Assembly: GCA_030447145.1 (NCBI GenBank)
Contig: JAUJLY010000090.1
Coordinates: 1 to 8,960 of the forward strand
Reading direction: 5' to 3'
Length of the DNA stretch: 8,960 nucleotides
Source of the DNA: Thermomicrobiales bacterium
GTDB taxonomy: Bacteria > Chloroflexota > Chloroflexia > Thermomicrobiales > UBA6265
The notes beneath the pieces are model-generated. The model saw only the letters and a program-made list of their open reading frames with translations. It did no database searches and had not been told where the DNA came from. Below are positions 1 to 5,889 of this stretch, one piece after another. Position 1 is the first letter of the stretch. Each line of letters opens with the position of its first letter. A program made the translations under genes and the position numbers.

Positions 1-252
1 GCGGTCCTGGCCCTCGTCCACCCCCTGCCCGATGGCGGCTCGTTCAGCATCGAGTACCCGGCGGTTGCCGAACGCCTGATGAACCGGAAGCTCGATAATG
101 CGCAGGCCACCGGCGCGCCAGTCGTCGTGACCGATAACCAGGGCTGCATCATGCATCTTCGGGGTGGGGCCGATGCAGGCAACCGACTGCTCAAAGTCCG
201 GCACATTGCGGAACTGCTGGCCGAACGAGTCGCCGAGCGTCACTCCCGATAA
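1..252 (+). CDS. Iron-sulfur (CCG/cysteine-rich domain) oxidoreductase, C-terminal part
   Basis: This is the last 83 codons of a gene that begins left of the window, open in frame 1 from base 1 to a TAA at 250-252. The visible protein has a GGSFSIEYP stretch, then an alternating helix region, then VVVTDNQGCIMHLRGG and a closing HIAELLAE helix. That arrangement is typical of the second cysteine-rich (CCG) domain of GlcF/LutA/heterodisulfide-reductase-like iron-sulfur proteins, which pass electrons during oxidation of glycolate, lactate or similar 2-hydroxy acids. Only the Cys of the QGC motif is visible. The Cys-Cys-Gly usually found just before GGSF reads PLPDGG here, so the domain may be divergent or damaged. 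The substrate cannot be named from this fragment. Family assignment is from recalled motifs. Confidence 0.72.
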   Translation, partial: AVLALVHPLPDGGSFSIEYPAVAERLMNRKLDNAQATGAPVVVTDNQGCIMHLRGGADAGNRLLKVRHIAELLAERVAERHSR

Positions 253-325
253 GCGCGGTCAAAACGACCTCCGGGGCCAGTGCCGAATCGGCTGCCCCCG
301 CCGCTAATCGGTGATATTGAATGGT

Positions 326-339
326 AGAACAAATGTTCT
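326..339. promoter_or_regulatory. SOS-box-like inverted repeat (candidate LexA operator)
   Basis: The sequence AGAACA-AA-TGTTCT is a 6-bp perfect inverted repeat with a 2-bp centre. Its core GAAC-N4-GTTC at 327-338 is the Gram-positive-type LexA (Cheo box) consensus. It sits 7 bp upstream of a TATAAT-like GATAAT at 346-351 and about 58 bp upstream of the DUF3224 start, a position from which a bound repressor would block RNA polymerase. The match is seen directly; LexA binding is inferred. Confidence 0.45.
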
Positions 340-345
340 TTTCCT

Positions 346-351
346 GATAAT
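346..351 (+). promoter_or_regulatory. Candidate -10 element for the DUF3224 gene
   Basis: GATAAT matches the sigma-70 -10 hexamer at five of six positions and would start transcription near 357-360, giving a leader of about 40 nt. No good -35 hexamer lies at 16-18 bp; TAGAAC at 325-330 is a weak match at 15 bp spacing and overlaps the GAAC-N4-GTTC palindrome. Confidence 0.35.
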
Positions 352-396
352 GTGGAATGACTGACGCTTCGATCCGTATCAGGAGGTTGCAACACG

Positions 397-804
397 ATGC
401 AGAACGGAAACAGCTTTGCCAACACGAGCTGGAGCGAGCGATTCTATACCGCGCAGAATGCGCTGCCTCGCCTCTCCACCGTCGAAGCCACGAACACGTT
501 CTCGGGAGTGATCTCCGGCGAAAGCGTCCTACGCTACGTTATGATCTATACCTCTGAGGAGGCAGGAGTCTTCACCGGTTTGCAAACAATCACCGCTGCG
601 GTCGACGGTCAGCTCGGCAGTTTCACCTTGCGTGAAGACGGTTCCTGGCAGGGAATGAGGATCCGCTCGACGATGACGGTTGTTGTTGAGGGATCGGGTA
701 CCGGTGCCCTCTCGGGGATCAGCGGTACTGCTCGCTACACTCATGATAGCGGCGAGAGCCCTGCCTGTCCTTACACCTTCGATTTCACGCTGGATCGCGG
801 ATAG
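397..804 (+). CDS. DUF3224 domain-containing protein
   Basis: A complete 135-residue protein that matches the DUF3224 family in length and pattern. It has an N-terminal strand with the TSWSE turn (residues 10-14) and a TVEATNTFSG segment (28-37). After that come SVLRYVMIY (43-51), a GVFTGLQ segment (57-63), GQLGSFTLREDGSW (70-83) and a closing GSGTGALSGISGTA region (98-111). The family adopts a small beta-barrel and is often a standalone cytoplasmic protein. Its biochemical role is unknown, and no signal peptide or membrane segment is visible here. The start is fixed by a strong AGGAGG at 381-386, 10 nt before the ATG. A GAAC-N4-GTTC palindrome and a -10-like element lie upstream, so the gene may be DNA-damage responsive. 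Confidence 0.82.
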   Translation: MQNGNSFANTSWSERFYTAQNALPRLSTVEATNTFSGVISGESVLRYVMIYTSEEAGVFTGLQTITAAVDGQLGSFTLREDGSWQGMRIRSTMTVVVEGSGTGALSGISGTARYTHDSGESPACPYTFDFTLDRG

Positions 805-843
805 CGATGTCCCCTCTCGATAGATCGGCTTTTCGTCCACATG

Positions 844-887
844 CCGGGGTTGGGGCACGCTGACCACGTACACCAACCCCGGTGTAC
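844..887 (+). other. Two mutually exclusive hairpins
   Basis: CCGGGGTTGG (844-853) pairs perfectly with CCAACCCCGG (873-882) across a 19-nt loop. Overlapping this, GTACACC (868-874) pairs perfectly with GGTGTAC (881-887) across a 6-nt loop. The two stems share bases 873-874 and 881-882, so only one can form at a time. There is no U-run after either. This could be an end-of-transcript structure for the DUF3224 gene, an attenuator-like switch before the transporter gene, or a protein-binding site; the sequence does not decide. Confidence 0.45.
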
Positions 888-898
888 TCTATCTCGCC

Positions 899-914
899 GC
901 CCCACATGTGGGGC
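899..914. repeat. Perfect 16-bp palindrome
   Basis: GCCCCACATGTGGGGC is its own reverse complement over all 16 bases with no spacer. It lies 118 bp upstream of the GTG start of the transporter gene and directly after the two alternative hairpins. A dimeric regulator site is the simplest reading. Without a spacer it would make a poor RNA hairpin, because four or so central bases would have to form the loop. Confidence 0.5.
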
Positions 915-1017
915 ATGACACGCATCGAGTGAAGTTGCATGCCACCTGCCCTATCTGGCACACGTCTGGCGAGGGGAGCAACACAACGCGGTAAACCCGG
1001 CAGCCTCCCCATTACCC

Positions 1018-1024
1018 GGAGAAG
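1018..1024 (+). promoter_or_regulatory. Ribosome binding site deciding a GTG start
   Basis: GGAGAAG lies 7 nt before the GTG at 1032 and selects it. The in-frame ATG at 939 has no comparable site and would add 31 residues of basic, non-family sequence translated from the intergenic spacer. Confidence 0.6.
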
Positions 1025-1031
1025 ACATTAC

Positions 1032-1946
1032 GTGCCAGAGAGCAAGACAACACCCGATGCTGATGTACTCAACAACGATATGACTCCGGAAGCGGACATA
1101 CGTGATGACGATCAGGATGCCGAGGCCAGCGAAACGACCAAAGAACCAACGCCTTTGGGTCAAGAAGCCCCTGAGATCGTCGATGATGCTTCCAAAATCG
1201 GTGCCAAGCGACTGAGACGTCCCCTGCTTGGGGACGCCATCACGGCATTCACGGGGGGAATGAGTGTATCGTTCGGCGCAGTCGCCATGGTCACCGCCGC
1301 CGCCGCGATGGGAGGCGGTATTGATTCCCCGTCAACGGCGCTTCTCGTTGGCTCGCTGGTTTTCCCGGTCGGTTTCCTCATCCTGCTGGTGGGCAAGACG
1401 GAGTTGTTTACCGAGAATTTCCTGCTCCCCGTCGCCGCCGTCCTTAAGGGTCGTGGGAACCTCCATCAACTCGGATCGCTCTGGGGCACCACGCTGACAT
1501 TCAATCTTCTGGGCGCACTCGTCTTTGGTGTTCTTATCTCGCGGAACGACGTGCTATCTCCCGGGCCGGCAGAAGAGATGATTGCGCTGGCAACCCATAG
1601 CGTCACTTACAGCTTGTGGACCGCATTCATAAAGGCGCTCTTCGCCGGCTGGCTGATGACGACGCTGACGTGGCTTCTTGTCGCGGCGGTGGGATTCGGT
1701 CCCCGGATTGCCGTAATCTGGGCAATCGGATCACTGATCGTACTTGGACAATTCAACCACGTCATTATTTCCGCGGCCGAGATCTTCATTGCCATGTTCC
1801 TCGGGGCGGATATCACCTTCGGAGATTGGGTAACGCGCAACTTCCTGCCCGCGCTGGCCGGGAACATCTTTGGTGGCCTCGTGTTTGAAACGATGCTGCA
1901 GTATATCCAGTCGCGCTACCATGAACCTGAAGAGAAGGTCAGTTGA
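1032..1946 (+). CDS. Formate/nitrite transporter family protein (YfdC-like)
   Basis: A 304-residue inner-membrane protein of the FNT family, whose pentameric channels pass small monocarboxylates, nitrite or hydrosulfide. Residues 1-63 form a hydrophilic, very acidic N-terminal extension ending in basic KRLRRP, as in the YfdC branch. Hydrophobic segments follow at about 68-95, 103-122, 149-170, 190-218, 226-258 and 268-290. The first FNT signature appears as GKTELFTENF (121-130) and the second as LPALAGNIFGG (272-282). QFNHVII (240-246) places H243 where FNT channels have the pore histidine. The GTG start is chosen for its ribosome site. An ATG at 939 would give 335 residues, but the added part is spacer sequence. 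The substrate cannot be told from sequence; YfdC relatives are poorly characterised. The upstream spacer carries unusual inverted repeats that may regulate the gene. Confidence 0.87.
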   Translation: MPESKTTPDADVLNNDMTPEADIRDDDQDAEASETTKEPTPLGQEAPEIVDDASKIGAKRLRRPLLGDAITAFTGGMSVSFGAVAMVTAAAAMGGGIDSPSTALLVGSLVFPVGFLILLVGKTELFTENFLLPVAAVLKGRGNLHQLGSLWGTTLTFNLLGALVFGVLISRNDVLSPGPAEEMIALATHSVTYSLWTAFIKALFAGWLMTTLTWLLVAAVGFGPRIAVIWAIGSLIVLGQFNHVIISAAEIFIAMFLGADITFGDWVTRNFLPALAGNIFGGLVFETMLQYIQSRYHEPEEKVS

Positions 1947-2042
1947 TTGTCCGATCTTCCCGGCTCCGTGAGGTTAGGGTTCCTCTCTCGAGCCCCATGG
2001 AGACCAGGACACTCGCCGGCCCAGGAGTCAGGCCCCTACTCG

Positions 2043-3056
2043 ATGCATATCGTGAGCCAGATAGTTGGTGCGCTGATCGTCTTCATCGCCTTGGGAGACA
2101 TCGACCTGACCGTGCTTCAGGGCGGCTCGGTATCGTGGGTGAGCGGCCGGCTCAACAGGATGGTATGGCGGGTCTTCCAGGGCGCCGCGTCAATCCTGCC
2201 CAGGAACCGAAATTGATTCCTTTCCTATGCCGGTCCCACCTGGGCGCCCTCAACCTGATGACGTGGGTGATGCTGCTGATCATCGGGTTTGCCTTGATCT
2301 TCCTGCCCGTGCTGGGAACGCAGATCGTCGCCTCTAACGGCGAGACGCCGACCGCTCCCTACCGGCTGCTGGAGGTGCTGGGCGCACTAATCGGGTTCTC
2401 GGTGCTCACCGCATCCTCACCTACCGGATGTCAATCTACAGCGCCCTGATCCGTAACAACGCTTTCGCCCTCTCCCTCCACCATGCGAGCATCGACACTG
2501 GTAATTTTATTGAGCGAGTGGTGAGGTTGGGTCCCGGTGGAGACTTCATCGGGGGTCAGTAGGAACTGAGTGCACTGGGGATGGAACTTGCCACGCTGGT
2601 CGAATCGCATCGTATCTACACGGTATTGCGCCATTTCCGTCTTGCCAGCACTGCCTACGCGCTTCCCCGCTTTGCCTTTCTCACGATCGACTCTGCCAGC
2701 CTCATTCGTCCGCCATCGATCAGGAGCGGTACCGTGCTCTCAGCTGCTCCACGTCCGTTGCCCGCCTATGGCTCGGAGGACTACAGCTGGTAACAGGAAT
2801 CGGCGGAACATTTTCCCCGGATCGATTCGTCGACAAGCACACGCCCCATGAACATCACGAGCAAGAGTGGCGTGTGCACTTTCGCCGGGCGGTCACCCGC
2901 TTCCACGATGAGGACATCGCCATCGCGCGGGACGTACAGGCAGGAAAGGACGACTACGTGAGGCCAAGGCGGGAATGGCAGGCGCACATCTTAGCGCTTA
3001 CCGATTACCTGCAGTACGAATGGAATGATATTTGCCCTGACGAGCGGAAGGAGTAA
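2043..3056 (+). pseudogene. Decayed two-TM potassium-channel-like (Ion_trans_2) gene
   Basis: Read across frames this gives one recognisable protein. An N-terminal membrane segment (IVGALIVFIALGDIDLTVL) is in frame 3 from 2043. A TGA at 2214-2216 interrupts it, and the same frame then continues FLSYAGPT. A one-base deletion near 2238-2241 moves to LGALNLMTWVMLLIIGFALIFLPVLG and then PYRLLEVLGALIGFS. A second one-base deletion near 2414-2416 leads to LTYRMSIYSALIRNNAFALS, and a TAG follows at 2560-2562. After that come ELSALGMELATLVESHRIY and YALPRFAFLTIDSASLIR. A third one-base deletion near 2709 leads to a long open C-terminal tail to TAA 3054-3056. The pore helix and selectivity filter expected between the two membrane segments are absent: GETPTA is joined directly to PYRLL in one frame. 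Relatives are bacterial channel-like proteins with a cytoplasmic tail. The family call is from recalled sequence pattern. Neighbouring genes are intact, which argues against sequencing error. Confidence 0.75.
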
Positions 3057-3134
3057 TCCCGAACATTGCCAGAATTGGCGTAGGATGTACGCACCTGAGC
3101 CATCGACGCCGTTGTGCCATGAAAGGTGAGTCAC

Positions 3135-4007
3135 ATGCCGATCGTTCGCTTTTGTCCCCCGGACTATGGGCGGCCCTGTCTTGGCTGGCTGGACGGTGAA
3201 CTTATCACGCCATTTCCCAGAAACTCCGGGTTCACCACCACCAGGCAACTCCTGCAGCATCGGCGGGCGACGATTACACAGGCCATCCGGAGCCTGGACA
3301 ATTCCGTCGAACCGATCGCTCTTGCAGAAGTACGCCTGCTTGCACCACTTGACGAGCAGGAAATATGGGCCTGCGGCGTGACCTATCGTCGAAGCCGGGA
3401 CGCACGCATGGAGGAATCAACCCAGAAGGATGTGTATGATCTGGTTTACGATGCTGACCGGCCAGAAGTCTTCCTGAAAGCCACACCACGCCGTGTCTCC
3501 GGCCCGGACGGCATCATCACGATCCGCAGTGACTCTACCTGGGACGTTCCGGAGCCAGAGTTGACGCTCGTCATCAACCGGCACCGCGAGGTGATTGGCT
3601 ACACGGTAGGAAACGACGTCTCCTCCCGATCCATCGAAGGCGAGAATCCACTCTACCTGCCCCAAGCCAAGATTTATGCCGGTTGCGCCGCCGTCGGCCC
3701 GGTAATCACCATGCCACACGAAGTCCCTGATCCTGGGCAACTCGGGATCACCCTCATCATCGAGCGCGACGACGCGGAGTATTTCCGCGGGGAGACGTCC
3801 ACCGCTGAGATCCACCGCTCCCTGGACGATCTCGTCTCCTGGCTGCACAAGGGCAACAGCTTCCCCGATGGCGTGTTCCTGATGACCGGGACCGGCATCA
3901 TCCCGCCAGACGCATTCACCCTAAAGGAAGGCGATACGGTGCGGATCACCATCGAGGGTATTGGAACGCTTAGCAACCGCGTGGCCCGGCTGGATGTGAA
4001 CGCATGA
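3135..4007 (+). CDS. FAH-superfamily dehydratase, 2-keto-3-deoxy-arabinonate dehydratase (KdaD)-like
   Basis: A complete 290-residue cytoplasmic enzyme of the fumarylacetoacetate hydrolase fold. The closest recalled pattern is archaeal 2-dehydro-3-deoxy-D-arabinonate dehydratase, which forms 2,5-dioxopentanoate in pentose breakdown. Matching stretches are GVTYRRSRDARMEES (81-95), VYDADRPEVFLKATP (104-118), RSDSTWDVPEPEL (131-143), GYTVGNDVSSRSIEGENP (155-172) and LPQAKIYAGCAAVGPVI (175-191). E140 and E142 of PEPEL, with D161, are the likely Mg-binding triad. MTGTGIIPPD (250-259) is the usual late FAH loop. The ATG at 3135 has GGTGAG at 3125-3130 before it, so I prefer it to the GTG at 3126, which lies inside that site. 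No other sugar-acid genes are nearby, so the physiological substrate is uncertain; other 2-keto-3-deoxy acids are possible. Confidence 0.82.
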   Translation: MPIVRFCPPDYGRPCLGWLDGELITPFPRNSGFTTTRQLLQHRRATITQAIRSLDNSVEPIALAEVRLLAPLDEQEIWACGVTYRRSRDARMEESTQKDVYDLVYDADRPEVFLKATPRRVSGPDGIITIRSDSTWDVPEPELTLVINRHREVIGYTVGNDVSSRSIEGENPLYLPQAKIYAGCAAVGPVITMPHEVPDPGQLGITLIIERDDAEYFRGETSTAEIHRSLDDLVSWLHKGNSFPDGVFLMTGTGIIPPDAFTLKEGDTVRITIEGIGTLSNRVARLDVNA

Positions 4008-4015
4008 AGGTGGCG

Positions 4016-4059
4016 GCGGCCACATTCAGGCCCGTTACTGCCGGGCTAAACGTGGCCGC
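4016..4059. terminator. Nested inverted repeat between converging genes
   Basis: Outer arms GCGGCCAC (4016-4023) and GTGGCCGC (4052-4059) pair perfectly, and inside them GCCCG (4030-4034) pairs with CGGGC (4042-4046). The structure starts 9 bp after the FAH-family stop and covers the last codons of the - strand membrane protein. It reads equally on both strands, which suits termination of both converging transcripts. There is no T-run on either side, so it is not a classical intrinsic terminator. Confidence 0.45.
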
Positions 4060-4228
4060 GCCTGCCGAACCGGATCCACATCACCGCGGCGAGCCCGATC
4101 CAGATGATCAGTGCCGCCACGATGGCCGCATCGACACTACTATCCGCGACGATCAGCACCACAAAGGCCACGATGGCCGGAATCAGTCCCGAGCTGATTG
4201 CTGCCGCCAGGCGGGCCGACATCGTCAT
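4046..4228 (-). CDS. Small two-helix membrane protein, unknown function
   Basis: A 60-residue protein with two hydrophobic helices, about residues 9-28 (AAISSGLIPAIVAFVVLIV) and 33-52 (DAAIVAALIIWIGLAAVM). They are separated by a short acidic turn (ADSSVD), and the protein ends in a basic RFGRRGHV tail. The basic ends imply both termini face the cytoplasm. The ATG at 4228 is chosen over one at 4258 because AGGGAAGG at 4236-4243 lies 7 nt upstream and overlaps the TGA stop of the histidine phosphatase gene. Gene end to gene start is therefore only 14 nt, which strongly suggests translational coupling in one transcript. No family is recognised; it may be a small membrane partner of the phosphatase or an unrelated protein. 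Confidence 0.65.
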   Translation of the reverse strand: MTMSARLAAAISSGLIPAIVAFVVLIVADSSVDAAIVAALIIWIGLAAVMWIRFGRRGHV

Positions 4229-4242
4229 TGCGTTTCCTTCCC

Positions 4243-4812
4243 TCAAATACGTCGCCATATCTTGTTCTGAACGTCAACAACGAACGCATCAGGCATCCGG
4301 AGATCCGTCCAGACCTGCATTGGATGCGTATCAGTGATGCGGGCAATGAACCCACTCATCACTCGTCCATGCCCGACCAACAGGGGGAACCGGTAATGCG
4401 CACGGGCCCGCTCAACCCCTGCGCCGAAACGCTTGACAGCATCGTCACTCGATTCGTTCCCAAGTACCACCTCGGCGGGCCGAGCGAAATGGCGGGCGAC
4501 TGCCTCGTGAAACGCGGACTCACTCCCGATCCACGGCACAGCCTCTCCACCCTGCTCGTGCATGGCAGGATCCTCCACCACGGCTAGTCGGAGTTCGGTG
4601 GCGATGATTCCTGCGGTTGCGACCGCTTTGCGCTCTGGACTGGTAATGATCCCATCCACGTCGAAAGGGCCGAGACGTGCCGCAAGAGACAGGACATCGT
4701 CTCTGGTACTCTCCGCGAGGTCCCATTCACGAGAAGGCCGTCCAGCATCGACCACAGGCTTGGCATGTCGCACCACTAGGATTCTCGACTCGAGAGGTTC
4801 TTCATGTTGCAT
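4243..4812 (-). CDS. Histidine phosphatase superfamily protein
   Basis: A complete 189-residue cytoplasmic protein of the phosphoglycerate-mutase-like (histidine phosphatase) clan. The N-terminal strand ILVVRHAKP (11-19) holds the catalytic R15-H16. ITSPERKAVATA (56-67) gives the second phosphate-binding Arg (R61), MHEQGGE (84-90) the likely acid residue E86, and LLVGHGRVMSGFIAR (144-158) the second catalytic histidine H148. The usual RHG is RHA here, a variant seen in some members. These enzymes remove phosphate from sugars, nucleotides or proteins through a phosphohistidine intermediate; the substrate is not predictable here. AGGAG at 4819-4823, 6 nt before the ATG, supports the start. The gene is co-directional with the small membrane protein downstream and divergent from the 4921 gene. 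Confidence 0.83.
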   Translation of the reverse strand: MQHEEPLESRILVVRHAKPVVDAGRPSREWDLAESTRDDVLSLAARLGPFDVDGIITSPERKAVATAGIIATELRLAVVEDPAMHEQGGEAVPWIGSESAFHEAVARHFARPAEVVLGNESSDDAVKRFGAGVERARAHYRFPLLVGHGRVMSGFIARITDTHPMQVWTDLRMPDAFVVDVQNKIWRRI

Positions 4813-4920
4813 GCACCGCTCCTCTCCCGGATTCCACTATTATGACCGGGCACCGACATGCGACCGGCGCATGAGTATGAGAATCAATACGCCTGACCGA
4901 AATACGATGAAAGCCTGCCC

Positions 4921-5385
4921 ATGCGTGAGAAGTTTCGCCTCGATATCTACTTAATTCTTATCATCGCCTTGGTCCCCTTCTTTCTCCTGACTGCATGGGG
5001 GCTGACGTGGAACTATGAGCGCGTGCTTGCAAACCGAGCATGCGAGGACACCACGAGCTATCTCCAGGATGCGTCCAGCTTCGTTCCCGATTTCAAGAAC
5101 GCGGGAACGCTGCAGAATGCCGGAGGATGGGTGGGGCGCATGGATGGGCTACGCCCGCCTCCCATTGCGGAAGACCTCCATGATGCCCTCGTGAGTACGG
5201 TCACCTACGCCATGAACACCGACCCGGATCTCGACACGGCGAGGCCAGCCGTCGTCTTTGACGAGCTTACCCCCTTCCAGAATTCGATTACGGAGGGACG
5301 AGACAAGATCATTGAGGAATGCCCGGAGCTTGCAAGTGCGCTCCCGGATGCGTTCCCAATGTTCTTCACGGAGGAAAACTCATAG
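4921..5385 (+). CDS. Single-pass membrane-anchored protein, unknown function
   Basis: A 154-residue protein with a short basic N-terminus (MREKFRLD) and one strong hydrophobic helix at about 9-30 (IYLILIIALVPFFLLTAWGLTW). About 124 mostly acidic residues follow, likely outside the membrane. Two cysteines, C41 and C134, could form a disulfide there. No family is recognised. There is no strong ribosome site before the ATG (GAAAG 8 nt upstream at best). Its TAG is immediately followed by the ATG of moaC (TAGATG), so the two are almost certainly cotranscribed. A link to molybdenum cofactor or molybdoenzyme work is only a guess from position. Confidence 0.65.
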   Translation: MREKFRLDIYLILIIALVPFFLLTAWGLTWNYERVLANRACEDTTSYLQDASSFVPDFKNAGTLQNAGGWVGRMDGLRPPPIAEDLHDALVSTVTYAMNTDPDLDTARPAVVFDELTPFQNSITEGRDKIIEECPELASALPDAFPMFFTEENS

Positions 5386-5889
5386 ATGGGTAGGCCAAAA
5401 CCAGGCGTTGACGATCTCACCCATTTTGACGCCAGCGGCCGTGCGCAGATGGTCGATGTTGGCGCGAAGGACGACACCAAGCGGATTGCCATTGCCTCCG
5501 GTCGCGTGCGGATGTCTCCCGAGACGGCGGAGGTCATCCGGCAGGGACGCGCAGAGAAGGGCGATGTCCTCGGTGTGGCGCAGGTGGCCGCGATCATGGC
5601 CGCCAAGAGGACGCACGAGATCATCCCGATGTGCCATCCGCTGATGCTGACGAAGATCAATGTGAGCCTGGAGGTTACGGGCGACACGGTCGAGATCACC
5701 GCGCAGGTAGAAACAACCGGCAAGACTGGCGTGGAGATGGAAGCGCTGACCGCGGTAAGTGCCGCCGGGCTCACCATCTACGATATGGTGAAAGCAATCG
5801 ACCGCGGCATGGTCATTGACTTGATTCAACTGGAATCCAAGGAAGGGGGTCGCTCCGGTGTCTGGCAACGATCGCAAGACGACGAATGA
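5386..5889 (+). CDS. moaC: Cyclic pyranopterin monophosphate synthase (MoaC)
   Basis: A complete 167-residue MoaC, which converts the cyclic GTP product of MoaA (3',8-cyclo-7,8-dihydro-GTP) to cyclic pyranopterin monophosphate, the first stable intermediate of molybdenum cofactor synthesis in the cytoplasm. Family motifs run in order: LTHFDASGRAQMVDV (11-25), EKGDVLGVAQVA (57-68), IPMCHPL (80-86), KTGVEMEALTAVS (113-125) and IYDMVKAIDRGM (131-142). K58, H84, D133 and K136 align with the catalytic E. coli K51, H77, D128 and K131 by motif. GGAGG at 5370-5374 lies 11 nt upstream of the ATG, inside the preceding gene. No other moa or moe genes are in the window. Length and active-site residues look functional. 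Confidence 0.95.
   Translation: MGRPKPGVDDLTHFDASGRAQMVDVGAKDDTKRIAIASGRVRMSPETAEVIRQGRAEKGDVLGVAQVAAIMAAKRTHEIIPMCHPLMLTKINVSLEVTGDTVEITAQVETTGKTGVEMEALTAVSAAGLTIYDMVKAIDRGMVIDLIQLESKEGGRSGVWQRSQDDE
5841..5850 (+). promoter_or_regulatory. Ribosome binding site inside the moaC 3' end
   Basis: GGAAGGGGGT lies 7 nt before a GTG at 5858 and within the coding sequence of moaC. It is the main reason to accept the GTG as the start of the overlapping downstream gene. Confidence 0.5.

Noticed and set aside
939..1031. N-terminal extension of the FNT transporter from an ATG at 939
   Set aside because: No ribosome site, basic spacer-like residues, and a well-placed GGAGAAG before the GTG at 1032.
1943..2449. 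168-codon + strand open frame after the transporter gene
   Set aside because: Its first two thirds are non-family sequence. Only the part from about 2240 belongs to the channel-like protein, so it is one segment of the pseudogene rather than a gene.
2874..3056. Separate 60-residue gene starting at 2874
   Set aside because: The frame is open back to 2709 and continues the channel-like tail, so it is the pseudogene 3' end and not an independent start.
3417..3848. 143-codon - strand open frame inside the FAH-family gene
   Set aside because: Antisense to a conserved enzyme with intact motifs; no ribosome site or recognisable domain.
4562..4954. 130-codon + strand open frame opposite the histidine phosphatase
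   Set aside because: Serine/arginine-rich shadow of the phosphatase gene with no domain.
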